Positions 1 to 7,773 of a DNA stretch of 9,254 bases are shown here, piece after piece. The position numbers were made by a program, and so were the translations under genes. The notes under the pieces are model-generated. The model worked only from the letters and a program-made list of their open reading frames with translations. It was not told the DNA's origin and ran no database searches. Where the stretch lies: contig JALSZZ010000250.1 in the NCBI GenBank assembly GCA_027075825.1, positions 1 to 9,254 of the forward strand. Direction: 5' to 3'. Numbering within the stretch: position 1 is the stretch's first letter; each line of letters starts with the position of its first letter. The stretch is from Mariprofundaceae bacterium (GTDB lineage: Bacteria > Pseudomonadota > Zetaproteobacteria > Mariprofundales > Mariprofundaceae).

Positions 1-213
1 TTGCGAAACCGTGCTTAAATCATATTCGCCATCAAGCCAGATATGACCACTGCTGGCTTTTTCCAGGCCAGCCAGCAAACGCAACAAGGTTGTTTTGCCG
101 GAGCCTGAGCCGCCCATGATGACAGTGGTCTGATGCCTGCGAATATGAATATTGGCAGATGCCACAGCCAGCAAATCACCGAAGCGACGGCTCAGATTCT
201 CGACGCGCAGCAT
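1..213 (-). CDS. ABC transporter ATP-binding protein, N-terminal 71 codons (possibly MlaF-like)
   Basis: This is the nucleotide-binding subunit of an ABC transporter, which hydrolyses ATP on the inner face of the cytoplasmic membrane. The window edge removes everything after about residue 71. The visible part opens with the usual first strand (MLRVENLSRRFGD), has the Walker A loop GGSGSGKTT at about residues 34-42 followed by LLRLLAGLEKASSG, and ends near the expected Q-loop region. Signature motif, Walker B and H-loop are outside the window. The GGSGSGKTTLLR form of Walker A is common in MlaF-type ATPases of phospholipid transport, but 71 residues cannot separate that family from other importers or exporters; finding MlaE and MlaD genes next would settle it. 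ATG at 213 is the only sensible start, because the gltD stop TAA lies in the same frame two codons upstream. There is no AGGAGG-like site before it, so translation probably depends on ribosomes finishing gltD. Confidence 0.85.
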   Translation of the reverse strand, partial: MLRVENLSRRFGDLLAVASANIHIRRHQTTVIMGGSGSGKTTLLRLLAGLEKASSGHIWLDGEYDLSTVSQ

Positions 214-216
214 GAT

Positions 217-1659
217 TTATTGCGCAGGGAGGGAAGAAGGACGCTGCATCAGCCATTCATCAATGGCATGCGCTGCCTGACGTCCTTCGTTGATAGCGCG
301 CACCACCAGCGACTGACCACTGCGCATATCACCGGCGGTGAAGACTTTTTCCAGCGATGTCTGCCAGTCGGAGGTATTGGCTTTGACATTGCCACGGGCA
401 TCGTAATCCACGCCCAGTTCATCGAGCATACCCTGATGTACAGGATGCAAAAAGCCCATGGCCAGCAACACAAGATCCGCCTTCAGGGTGAATTCGCTAT
501 CAGGCACGGGCTTCATTTGCCAGCGCCCATTCTCCTGTTCCCATGTCACTTTCTCGCAGCGAATATGCGTCACATGTCCGTCTTCGCCGCATATTTCCAG
601 CGTATTGACGCTGAACATGCGCTCACAACCCTCTTCCTGTGATGTTGATGTGCGGTATTTATTGGGCCAGTGAGGCCAGGTGATCAGAGGGTCGGGGTGA
701 TCAGCAGGACGTGGCAAAATTTCCAGCTGGGTGACGCTGCTTGCGCCGTGACGATTGGACGTTCCGATGCAGTCCGAGCCGGTATCGCCACCACCAATTA
801 CCACCACATGCTTGCCTGCCGCTGAAATAAACGGTTCGTGTTGTGGGTCAAAGATGCGCTTGGTGTTGTTGCGCAAAAAATCCATGGCCGCATAAACACC
901 GTTCATGTGATTGCCGGCTACACTGTCATGCAACCAGCGGGGTTCTTCTGCGCCACCGGTGAGCAATACTGCATCATACTCCTTCAGCAAACGGGAAGCC
1001 GGAAATGCTTCGCTGCCAATATGGGTGTGGGTACGAAAATCCACGCCCTCAGCCCGCATTTGCTCCAGGCGACGGTCAATGATGTCTTTCTCAAACTTGA
1101 AGTTGGGAATGCCATAACGCATCAGGCCGCCAATTTTGTCTTCTTTCTCAAATACCACCACATCATGGCCAGCCCGCGCCAGTTGCTGGGCAGCCGCCAG
1201 CCCCGCCGGGCCAGAGCCAACAACAGCAACGCGCTTACCCGTTTTATGCCCGGCGATCTGTGGCGTGATCCAGCCTTCCTGCCAGCCTTTTTCAGCAATC
1301 GCCAGCTCAATATTCTTGATGGAAACAGCATCACCGATCAGATTGACCGTACAGGCTTCCTCGCAAGGGGCAGGGCAAATACGCCCTGTAAATTCAGGGA
1401 AGTTATTGGTGGCGTGCAGTACATCCAGCGCTTTCCGCCATTGTCCCTTGTACACCAGATCATTCCAGTCCGGAATCGTATTATGCACAGGACAGCCATG
1501 ATGACAAAAGGGAATCCCGCAATCCATGCAGCGCGCGCCCTGCGTTGCCATGTCCTTCGGCAGGGTCGAAAATTCCTTGTAATGCGTCAGGCGGTCTGCC
1601 ACCGGTGCGTAAGCCAGATTTTCCCTCGCGTACTCTTTGAAACCTGTTGGTTTACCCAT
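217..1659 (-). CDS. gltD: Glutamate synthase (NADPH) small subunit
   Basis: GltD is the beta subunit of bacterial GOGAT. It oxidises NADPH through FAD and passes electrons by [4Fe-4S] clusters to GltB, which uses them to reduce the imine formed from 2-oxoglutarate and ammonia. The 480-residue length is normal. The N-terminal iron-sulphur domain carries cysteines 44, 47, 52 and 56 ([13 protein letters not shown]) and a second group at 95, 99 and 103 (CPAPCEEAC). The FAD-binding GSGPAG is at 148-153, the NADPH-binding GGGDTGSDC at 289-297, and the C-terminal FAD motif [20 protein letters not shown] at 441-460. No key residue is missing. The start ATG has a full AGGAGG with a 9-nt spacer, placed inside the end of gltB; the two genes overlap by 8 bp, fitting coupled synthesis of the two subunits. 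The stop is TAA. Confidence 0.98.
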   Translation of the reverse strand: MGKPTGFKEYARENLAYAPVADRLTHYKEFSTLPKDMATQGARCMDCGIPFCHHGCPVHNTIPDWNDLVYKGQWRKALDVLHATNNFPEFTGRICPAPCEEACTVNLIGDAVSIKNIELAIAEKGWQEGWITPQIAGHKTGKRVAVVGSGPAGLAAAQQLARAGHDVVVFEKEDKIGGLMRYGIPNFKFEKDIIDRRLEQMRAEGVDFRTHTHIGSEAFPASRLLKEYDAVLLTGGAEEPRWLHDSVAGNHMNGVYAAMDFLRNNTKRIFDPQHEPFISAAGKHVVVIGGGDTGSDCIGTSNRHGASSVTQLEILPRPADHPDPLITWPHWPNKYRTSTSQEEGCERMFSVNTLEICGEDGHVTHIRCEKVTWEQENGRWQMKPVPDSEFTLKADLVLLAMGFLHPVHQGMLDELGVDYDARGNVKANTSDWQTSLEKVFTAGDMRSGQSLVVRAINEGRQAAHAIDEWLMQRPSSLPAQ

Positions 1660-4600
1660 GGATACGACCCTCCTGATGCGTTACAGCCTGTGCCGCTTCC
1701 ATGCCCTGCAGAGCGCGACGGTAATCAACCGGCATGACGCGCACAAATTTTTTCAGTGTGTTTTCCCAGTCCGCCAGCAAATGCCGTGCCTTGGCAGAAT
1801 TGGTATAATGCAGATGTTTTTCCACCAGTAAACGAAGAATTTTGCTATCATCCTGCGACAATGAATGACGAATATCAACGCGGCCATGCGTTTCCAGATC
1901 GCCGCCCTGATGATCCAGCGCCTCAAGCATATCTGCTTCAGCAGGAATCGGCTCAAGCTCAACCTGTGCCATGTTACAGCAATCGGCAAAACTGCCGTCT
2001 TCATCCAGCACATAAGCGATGCCGCCACTCATGCCGGCAGCAAAGTTGCGCCCGGTTTTGCCAAGCACCACAACAGTGCCGCCCGTCATATATTCACAGC
2101 CGTGATCGCCCACGCCTTCAACAACGGCCACGGCACCGGAATTGCGCACGCCGAAACGCTCACCAGCGATACCATTAAAATAGCACTCACCAGCAATCGC
2201 CCCAAAGAGCACGGTGTTGCCGACAATAATATTTTCTTCAGCGACGATGGATGATGCTTTTGGCGGATAAATGGCAATACGTCCGCCAGAGAGCCCCTTG
2301 CCAACATAATCGTTGCCTTCACCTTGCAAATCAATGGTAATACCGCGCGCCAGCCAGGCCCCCAGCGACTGCCCTGCCGTGCCTTTGGCATGAATCACAA
2401 TGGTATCTTCCGGCAAGCCTTCAAGCCCGTAACGCGCCGCTACCTTGCCAGAGAGCATGGTGCCAAAGCTGCGATCCACATTGCAGACCGGTATATCAAT
2501 CTGCACCGGCGTTTTCTCTTCCAGCGCTGCCTGTGCCCGGGCAATCAGTTCGTTGTCTTTCAGCTTGTCCAGGCCGTGATCCTGACTGATGGCATGACAC
2601 ACTGCCTCGCCCTGACTATCCGGACGACGGAATACAGAAGAGAAATCCAGACCCTGTGATTTCCAGTGACGAATGGCATCGTTGGTATCCAGCATGTCAG
2701 CGCGTCCGACCATTTCATCAAATGTGCGAAAGCCCAGTTCAGCCATCAGCTCGCGTACTTCTTCAGCCACATACATGAAGAAGTTGACCACATCTTCCGG
2801 CTTGCCAACGAAGTTCTTGCGCAGTTCCGGATCCTGCGTTGCCACGCCCACCGGACAGGTGTTCAAATGACACTTGCGCATCATAATACAGCCTTCAGCA
2901 ACCAGGGCGATGGTACCAAAAGCCACTTCATCCGCGCCCAGCAATGCTGCAATCACCACATCGCGACCTGTGCGCATCTGCCCGTCCGCCTGTAAAATCG
3001 TACGGCTGCGCAAGCGGTTCAGTACCAGCGTCTGTTGCGTTTCGGCCAGTCCCAGTTCCCAGGCGCTGCCGGCATGCTTGATCGAGGTCAGCGGCGAAGC
3101 ACCGGTGCCGCCATCATGCCCGGCAATCACCACATGATCAGCATGTGCCTTGACAACACCGGCGGCAATTGTGCCCACGCCCACTTCAGACACCAGCTTA
3201 ACGCTGATATCGGCTGATGTATTGGTATTCTTCAAATCAAAGATCAGTTGCGCCAGATCCTCAATCGAATAAATATCATGATGCGGTGGTGGTGAAATCA
3301 GCCCTACGCCTGGCGTTGAATGGCGCACCCGTCCGATGCGCTGATCCACTTTGTGGCCTGGCAGTTGCCCGCCTTCACCCGGCTTGGCACCCTGCGCCAT
3401 TTTGATCTGAATCTGATCGGCATTGGCCAGGTATTCCGTGGTCACGCCAAAGCGACCGGAAGCGACCTGTTTGATAGCCGAGCGCATGGAATCGCCATTG
3501 GCCAGCGGCGTAAAGCGTTCAGGCTCTTCACCGCCTTCGCCGGTGTTGGACTTGCCGCCCAGCCGGTTCATGGCAATGGCCAGGGTCGAATGCGCCTCAT
3601 GGGAAATGGAACCAAAACTCATGGCACCCGTGGCAAAGCGTTTTACGATTTCACTGGCAGGCTCAACCTCATCCAGCGGAATCGGCGTGCCGCCCTTGAA
3701 GGTAAACAAACCGCGCAGGGTCATCAAACGCCCGGCCTGATCGTTGATCTTGCGGGCATAGGATTTGTACAGCTCATAGTTGCCGGTGCGAATGCCATGT
3801 TGCAAATCTGCGATGGCATCCGGGGTTAGCAAATGCTGCTCACCGCGCAAACGCCAGGCATATTCGCCACCATCATCCAGACGCGGATACAACTGTTGTT
3901 TGCCAAAGGTCTGTTCATGCAGTTGCACCGCTTCTCTGGCGATTTCATCCAGCCCGACACCTTCGATCTGCGTCGGCGTACCGGTAAAATACTGCTCCAC
4001 AAAGGCCGAAGAAAGCCCCAGTGCCTGAAAAACCTGCGCCCCGCAATACGACTGATAGGTTGAAATGCCCATCTTGGACATTACCTTGAACAGTCCCTTG
4101 CCTACGGCCTTGATATAACGCGCCTTGATTTCTTCGATGCTGAGTTCAGCAGGCAGTTCACCACGCGCATGCATATCAAACAGGGTTTCAAAAGCCAGCC
4201 ACGGATTGATGGCCTCGGCACCATAACCGGCAAGTGTCGCAAAATGATGGACTTCACGCGCCTGCCCTGTTTCGACCACCAGTCCGGTTTCCGTGCGTTG
4301 CCCCTGACGAATCAGATGCTGATGCACCGCGCTGGTGGCCAGCAGAATGGGAATGGCGATATGATCGGCATCCATATCCCGGTCAGAAATCACCACGATA
4401 TTGTAATGGTCATCCACGGCTTTTGAAGCAGCTTCACATAAACGCTGCAAAGCTGCCGCCATGCCGGCAGCACCTTCGCTGGCAGCATAACAGCAGGAGA
4501 GACGCAGGCTGCGGAACGCGCCTTTGGTGACGCCATCAATGTGCAGGATTTTCTGCATGTCGGTGTTGCTCAATACAGGCTGCGCTGCTTCAAGTCGCAG

Positions 4601-6301
4601 GTGTTGTGCATCGTCAAAACCGAGAAGGTTGGGGCGAGGGCCGATAATCGTCGTCAGGCTCATCACCATTTCTTCACGAATCGGGTCAATCGGCGGATTG
4701 GTAACCTGGGCAAACAACTGCCGGAAGTAGTTAAACAAGGGTTTGGAACGATTGGAAAGCACGCTCAATGGCGAATCATTGCCCATGGAGCCAATGCCTT
4801 CCTGACCGGAAGTGGCCATCGGTGTCATCAGAAACTTGAGATCTTCCTTCGAATAGCCAAAGGCACGCTGACGATCCAGCAGCGTGTCATGGTCAGCCGT
4901 CATGGGCTCGACTTCATGGGGTAACTGCCCAAGATGCAACTGCGTTTCGTTCAGAATGGTCTGATAATCACGCGCCCCGGCCAGTTCCTGCTTGAGCTCT
5001 TCATCGTCAATAATGCGCCCTTGCTCCAGATCGATCAAAAACATGCGGCCAGGCTGCAAGCGCCATTTGCGCACAATATCCTCTTCAGGAATATCAAGCA
5101 CGCCCATTTCCGAGGCCATCACCACCAGACCATCGCGGGTTTCCAGATAACGTGCCGGGCGCAAGCCGTTACGATCCAGCGTGGCGCCGATCTGGCGGCC
5201 ATCGGTAAAGGCCACTGCTGCCGGGCCATCCCATGGCTCCATCAACGCCGCATGGTATTCGTAAAAAGCACGCCGCCGGGCATCCATCAACTGATTGCCG
5301 GCCCAGGCTTCGGGAATCATCAACATCGCCGCATGAGCCAGTGAATAGCCACCGAGCGTCAACAGTTCCAGAGCGTTATCAAAACAGGCAGTGTCCGACT
5401 GGCCTTCGTCAATAATCGGCCAGAGCTGCGCCAGATCATCGCCAAAAAGCTCCGATTGCATCGAATGCCGACGGGCATTCATCCAGTTGATATTGCCACG
5501 CACCGTGTTGATTTCACCGTTATGGGCCATCATGCGAAAAGGGTGGGCCAGTTCCCAGGAAGGAAAGGTGTTGGTCGAGAAACGCTGATGCACCAAAGCC
5601 AGCGCCGACACCATGCGTTCATCACGCAAATCGCTGAAATACGCGCCCACCTGATGCGAGAGAAACATGCCCTTGTAAACAATTGTGCGGCTGGACATGG
5701 AGCAAACATAAAAGCCTGCCGCATCATCAGCGACAATGTCAAAGGCCTGATGGCTGCTCAGCTTACGTACCACAAATAGCTTGCGTTCAAACGCATCCTG
5801 ATCGCTGCACGTACCGTTGCCGATGAATACCTGCCGTATCACCGGCTCGCAACCCCGTACGCTGGCTGGTAAATCAGCGCCATCAGCATCCACAGGAACA
5901 TCACGCCAGCCCAGCAGCGTCAGCCCGTGTGCGGCAATATTTTCTTCCACAAGGCGCTCGCACTGCTGGCGGCGGGCTTCATCCTGCGGCAGAAAGCACA
6001 TGCCAACCGCATAGTTGCCAACCTCAGGTAGTGTCATCCCCATGGCAGTCGTTTCTTCCCGAAAAAAGGCATCAGGAATCTGAATCAGGATGCCAGCGCC
6101 ATCACCTTCACGCGGATCAGCGCCAGCAGCGCCACGATGCGTCAGTCGCAGCAGGATTTCCAGACCGCGAGCAACAATATCGTGACTTTTTTCATTGCGA
6201 ATATGGGCAATAAAGCCGACACCACAGGCATCGTGCTCATAAGCCGGATCGTATAAGCCCTGCTTGCCCGGTGCGCGCACGGATTCCGATGACTGACGCA
6301 T
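1652..6301 (-). CDS. gltB: Glutamate synthase (NADPH) large subunit
   Basis: GltB releases ammonia from glutamine and channels it to a second site, where it makes glutamate from 2-oxoglutarate with electrons from GltD. With the start chosen here it has 1549 residues, normal for the family. The class II (Ntn) amidotransferase domain starts at Cys26 (CGVGF), which becomes the N-terminal nucleophile after a short propeptide is removed; [19 protein letters not shown] and HNGEINT follow at about 238-266. The central domain precedes the FMN-binding synthase domain (GAMSFGSIS near 892, [16 protein letters not shown] at 915-930, HDGGTGASP near 1062). The [3Fe-4S] cysteines are 1138, 1144 and 1149 ([12 protein letters not shown]). 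The C-terminal beta-helix (GXGXG) domain runs from about 1265. An in-frame ATG four codons upstream (6313) lacks a Shine-Dalgarno site, whereas ATG at 6301 has GGAG with a 6-nt spacer, so I chose 6301. The NADPH-type assignment rests on the adjacent gltD. Confidence 0.97.
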   Translation of the reverse strand: MRQSSESVRAPGKQGLYDPAYEHDACGVGFIAHIRNEKSHDIVARGLEILLRLTHRGAAGADPREGDGAGILIQIPDAFFREETTAMGMTLPEVGNYAVGMCFLPQDEARRQQCERLVEENIAAHGLTLLGWRDVPVDADGADLPASVRGCEPVIRQVFIGNGTCSDQDAFERKLFVVRKLSSHQAFDIVADDAAGFYVCSMSSRTIVYKGMFLSHQVGAYFSDLRDERMVSALALVHQRFSTNTFPSWELAHPFRMMAHNGEINTVRGNINWMNARRHSMQSELFGDDLAQLWPIIDEGQSDTACFDNALELLTLGGYSLAHAAMLMIPEAWAGNQLMDARRRAFYEYHAALMEPWDGPAAVAFTDGRQIGATLDRNGLRPARYLETRDGLVVMASEMGVLDIPEEDIVRKWRLQPGRMFLIDLEQGRIIDDEELKQELAGARDYQTILNETQLHLGQLPHEVEPMTADHDTLLDRQRAFGYSKEDLKFLMTPMATSGQEGIGSMGNDSPLSVLSNRSKPLFNYFRQLFAQVTNPPIDPIREEMVMSLTTIIGPRPNLLGFDDAQHLRLEAAQPVLSNTDMQKILHIDGVTKGAFRSLRLSCCYAASEGAAGMAAALQRLCEAASKAVDDHYNIVVISDRDMDADHIAIPILLATSAVHQHLIRQGQRTETGLVVETGQAREVHHFATLAGYGAEAINPWLAFETLFDMHARGELPAELSIEEIKARYIKAVGKGLFKVMSKMGISTYQSYCGAQVFQALGLSSAFVEQYFTGTPTQIEGVGLDEIAREAVQLHEQTFGKQQLYPRLDDGGEYAWRLRGEQHLLTPDAIADLQHGIRTGNYELYKSYARKINDQAGRLMTLRGLFTFKGGTPIPLDEVEPASEIVKRFATGAMSFGSISHEAHSTLAIAMNRLGGKSNTGEGGEEPERFTPLANGDSMRSAIKQVASGRFGVTTEYLANADQIQIKMAQGAKPGEGGQLPGHKVDQRIGRVRHSTPGVGLISPPPHHDIYSIEDLAQLIFDLKNTNTSADISVKLVSEVGVGTIAAGVVKAHADHVVIAGHDGGTGASPLTSIKHAGSAWELGLAETQQTLVLNRLRSRTILQADGQMRTGRDVVIAALLGADEVAFGTIALVAEGCIMMRKCHLNTCPVGVATQDPELRKNFVGKPEDVVNFFMYVAEEVRELMAELGFRTFDEMVGRADMLDTNDAIRHWKSQGLDFSSVFRRPDSQGEAVCHAISQDHGLDKLKDNELIARAQAALEEKTPVQIDIPVCNVDRSFGTMLSGKVAARYGLEGLPEDTIVIHAKGTAGQSLGAWLARGITIDLQGEGNDYVGKGLSGGRIAIYPPKASSIVAEENIIVGNTVLFGAIAGECYFNGIAGERFGVRNSGAVAVVEGVGDHGCEYMTGGTVVVLGKTGRNFAAGMSGGIAYVLDEDGSFADCCNMAQVELEPIPAEADMLEALDHQGGDLETHGRVDIRHSLSQDDSKILRLLVEKHLHYTNSAKARHLLADWENTLKKFVRVMPVDYRRALQGMEAAQAVTHQEGRIHG
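1669..1674 (-). promoter_or_regulatory. gltD ribosome binding site
   Basis: A full AGGAGG lies 9 nt before the gltD ATG, inside the last codons of gltB (reading Gln-Glu-Gly there). It fixes the gltD start and shows that gltD can initiate on its own as well as by coupling to gltB termination. Confidence 0.85.
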
Positions 6302-6307
6302 AAACAA

Positions 6308-6311
6308 CTCC
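6308..6311 (-). promoter_or_regulatory. gltB ribosome binding site deciding the start
   Basis: GGAG is followed by the 6-nt spacer TTGTTT and then ATG (6301-6299). The GGAG overlaps the alternative upstream ATG at 6313-6311. That ATG has GTGCTGCT before it, with no match to the anti-Shine-Dalgarno sequence, so the downstream ATG is favoured. Confidence 0.6.
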
Positions 6312-6317
6312 ATAGCA

Positions 6318-6340
6318 GCACGGTAACGTGCTTACCGTAC
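6318..6340 (-). repeat. Inverted repeat at the gltB transcription start region
   Basis: The arms ACGGTAA and TTACCGT (6332-6338 and 6320-6326) are perfect, with a 5-nt centre. In RNA the stem extends by a U-G and a G-C pair. A second, mutually exclusive hairpin, GCACG-TTAC-CGTGC, uses 6318-6331. The element lies between the candidate -10 box and the gltB ribosome binding site, a position suited either to a repressor operator or to a leader-RNA structure. The sequence alone does not tell which. Confidence 0.5.
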
Positions 6341-6369
6341 TATAAACTTGACATAAGAGCTGATTGCAA
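6339..6369 (-). promoter_or_regulatory. Weak sigma70-type promoter candidate for gltB
   Basis: TATAGT (6344-6339, one mismatch to TATAAT) is preceded by TTGCAA (6369-6364, four of six matches to TTGACA) with a 19-nt spacer, longer than the usual 17. It would start transcription near 6332, about 30 nt before the gltB ATG. I saw no clear sigma54 GG-N10-GC site in this region. The match is weak and rests on position as much as on sequence. Confidence 0.25.
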
Positions 6370-6388
6370 ACAACTGACCGCAGACCCA

Positions 6389-6404
6389 TATCAGTATGCT
6401 GATA
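6389..6404. repeat. Inverted repeat TATCAG-N4-CTGATA
   Basis: Two perfect 6-bp arms (6389-6394 and 6399-6404) are separated by TATG. The element lies about 20 bp upstream of the candidate -35 box of gltB. The size and symmetry suit a dimeric regulator site, but I recognise no regulator consensus. Confidence 0.35.
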
Positions 6405-6406
6405 CG

Positions 6407-6439
6407 GCTTGCAGTTCATTCGACAGGTGTTGTGCAAGC
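6407..6439. repeat. Inverted repeat GCTTGCA-N19-TGCAAGC
   Basis: Two perfect 7-bp arms (6407-6413 and 6433-6439) with a 19-nt interval, next to the TATCAG repeat. It could form a hairpin in a long leader transcript or mark two half-sites about 2.5 helical turns apart. A chance 7-bp match in a 300-bp region cannot be ruled out. Confidence 0.25.
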
Positions 6440-6577
6440 AGCTCCCGAAACTCACAGACGGCGGATGGCAAGCCCTGCATCAATCAGTCGGCTATCCCCT
6501 CCCGCCTAAAAAGGCCGCGCACTCTAACAGCAGAAACAGCCTTTGTCATGATGACGACATGTGAAAAAGTACAGCCA

Positions 6578-6599
6578 GGCGAACAACCGCGTCGTTGCC
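6578..6599 (-). terminator. Possible weak terminator after lpxB
   Basis: Just after the lpxB stop the transcript can form GGC/GCC plus AACGAC/GTTGTT around a GCG loop, with one bulged C and one G-U pair. A run of five U follows, but only after 9 further nucleotides, so it is not a standard intrinsic terminator. Partial read-through from lpx into glt is therefore possible. Confidence 0.25.
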
Positions 6600-6603
6600 A
6601 TCA

Positions 6604-7773
6604 TCAGGGAGCGGGTGAGGATACAGTCAGCATTTCATCAATGATCTGACACAGGCCAATGGCCGGGTTCTGACTGCCCAGACGCTGCCGCAGGGTGGCA
6701 AATTGCAGGCGCTGCTGCTTTGCCGCATCAGGATTGGTGAGCAAGTTGTGTATCAGGGGTAGAATGCACTCCACAGTCGCCTGTTCCTGAATGCATTCAG
6801 GCATCACCGGGGTATCATCCATGATGATATTGGCCAGTCCGGCGCAGTGCAGGGCCACCAGTCGTCTGGCTAGAAACATCATTGTGGCGCTGTTGCGATA
6901 CACCAGCACAGTGGGCGTATTCCACAAGGCCAGTTCCAGCGTTGCTGTCCCTGAGACAGCCAGTGCAGCATCAACGCGCAAGGCATAATCCTGATGCAGG
7001 CGATCCAGTACCACACAACCTGCGTCAAGCAAGGGGGAGAGCTGCATATCGCTGATGCCCGGGGCGCGGCAGGCAATGCATTGCAGGCCGGGGATGGATG
7101 ATTGCAGAGCACGGGCAACATCGGCAAGCAGCCGGGCATGCCTGGCTAACTCACTGTTGCGACTACCTGGCAGTAGGGCCAGCACAGGCCGTTGCGCATC
7201 CAGCTTCAGGTACTGGCAAAGCGCCTGCCGTGACCAGCCCTGATCATGGCAGGCAAATGCACTGGGATTACCGACATAGTTTACCTGAATGCCACGGGCG
7301 GCAAACCAAGCCACTTCAAAGGGCAGAATACAGGCCAGGCGATCCTGCGCCTGTGCCAGACGCTTCACGCGCCAGTCACCCCAGGCCCAGAGTTTGGGGG
7401 CAATATAATACAACACGGGAATGCCAAGTTGGCGCAGGCGTTTGCCAAGGCGAAGATGAAAGCCAGGAAAATCAATTAACACGATCAGATCAGGGCGTTG
7501 CTGCTGTGCCCATTCGGTGATGGTGCGGGCAACGCCCAGAATGCGGGGCAGCGCGCGCAGGACATCGCCAAGGCCCATGACATTCAGTGATTCCATGGGA
7601 ACCACGGTATGGCAGCCTGCGCGCCGCATGGCTTCACCAGCGACGGCAGAAATACGAATGTCCGGGCGTTGCTGGCGAAGCGCCTGAATCAGCGCCGCGC
7701 CGTGCATATCGCCAGATGCCTCACCGCTGCAAACAAGAATATGCCGTGGTGAGCCTTCAGTACTCACTATCAT
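6604..7773 (-). CDS. lpxB: Lipid-A-disaccharide synthase
   Basis: LpxB (glycosyltransferase family 19) joins UDP-2,3-diacylglucosamine and lipid X into the beta-1,6-linked lipid A disaccharide at the inner face of the cytoplasmic membrane. With the start used here it has 389 residues, close to the 382 of E. coli. Family motifs in order are CSGEASGD (15-22), DFPGFHLRLGKRL (101-113), YYIAPKLWAWG (122-132), LPFE (150-153), LLPGSRNSE (200-208), SGTATLELAL (274-283) and GLANIIMD (312-319). The usual VGHP motif reads VGNP (167-170). The open frame runs upstream to a TTG at 7833, but that would add 20 unrelated residues inside lpxI. ATG at 7773 puts the first strand and SGEASGD at the normal distance; GTG at 7767 is also possible. 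Neither has a clear Shine-Dalgarno site. The 17-bp overlap with lpxI suggests coupling. The gene ends with two tandem in-frame TGA codons. Confidence 0.96.
   Translation of the reverse strand: MIVSTEGSPRHILVCSGEASGDMHGAALIQALRQQRPDIRISAVAGEAMRRAGCHTVVPMESLNVMGLGDVLRALPRILGVARTITEWAQQQRPDLIVLIDFPGFHLRLGKRLRQLGIPVLYYIAPKLWAWGDWRVKRLAQAQDRLACILPFEVAWFAARGIQVNYVGNPSAFACHDQGWSRQALCQYLKLDAQRPVLALLPGSRNSELARHARLLADVARALQSSIPGLQCIACRAPGISDMQLSPLLDAGCVVLDRLHQDYALRVDAALAVSGTATLELALWNTPTVLVYRNSATMMFLARRLVALHCAGLANIIMDDTPVMPECIQEQATVECILPLIHNLLTNPDAAKQQRLQFATLRQRLGSQNPAIGLCQIIDEMLTVSSPAP

Larger units (their letters stand above)
6314..6603. other. Intergenic region between lpxB and gltB
   Basis: About 290 bp without a supported gene. 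Going in the direction of transcription it holds: the second of two tandem in-frame TGA codons of lpxB, a bulged hairpin (6578-6599), a run of five T on the transcribed sense (6564-6568), a short palindrome GTCATgATGAC (6545-6555), a weakly foldable G-rich stretch (about 6455-6506), a 29-codon open frame of doubtful meaning (6391-6480), three inverted repeats, and a weak promoter candidate for gltB. It most likely contains the end of the lpx transcript and the control region of the glt operon. Confidence 0.6.

Noticed and set aside
133..642. 169-codon plus-strand open frame across the ABC gene start and the gltD end
   Set aside because: Antisense shadow of gltD and of the ATPase start, with no recognisable domain or ribosome binding site.
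838..1737. 299-codon plus-strand open frame opposite gltD
   Set aside because: It lies antisense to the well-supported gltD with all its FAD, NADPH and iron-sulphur motifs. It has no family-like pattern, and long antisense frames are expected opposite codon-biased genes.
6348..6376. TTGACA on the plus strand as a divergent promoter
   Set aside because: The -10 position 17 nt downstream reads CAACTG, and no plus-strand gene follows.
6237..6455. 72-codon minus-strand frame crossing the gltB start
   Set aside because: It overlaps the gltB beginning in another frame, has a Cys-rich composition without pattern, and has no Shine-Dalgarno site.
6422..6455. Possible sigma54 promoter (GGGAGCTGCTTGCAC) before gltB
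   Set aside because: The GG and GC pairs are not 10 nt apart as sigma54 requires; the spacing is off by one.
6504..6515. GCCT-TTTT-AGGC hairpin as terminator
   Set aside because: Only four base pairs, with the T-run in the loop rather than after the stem.
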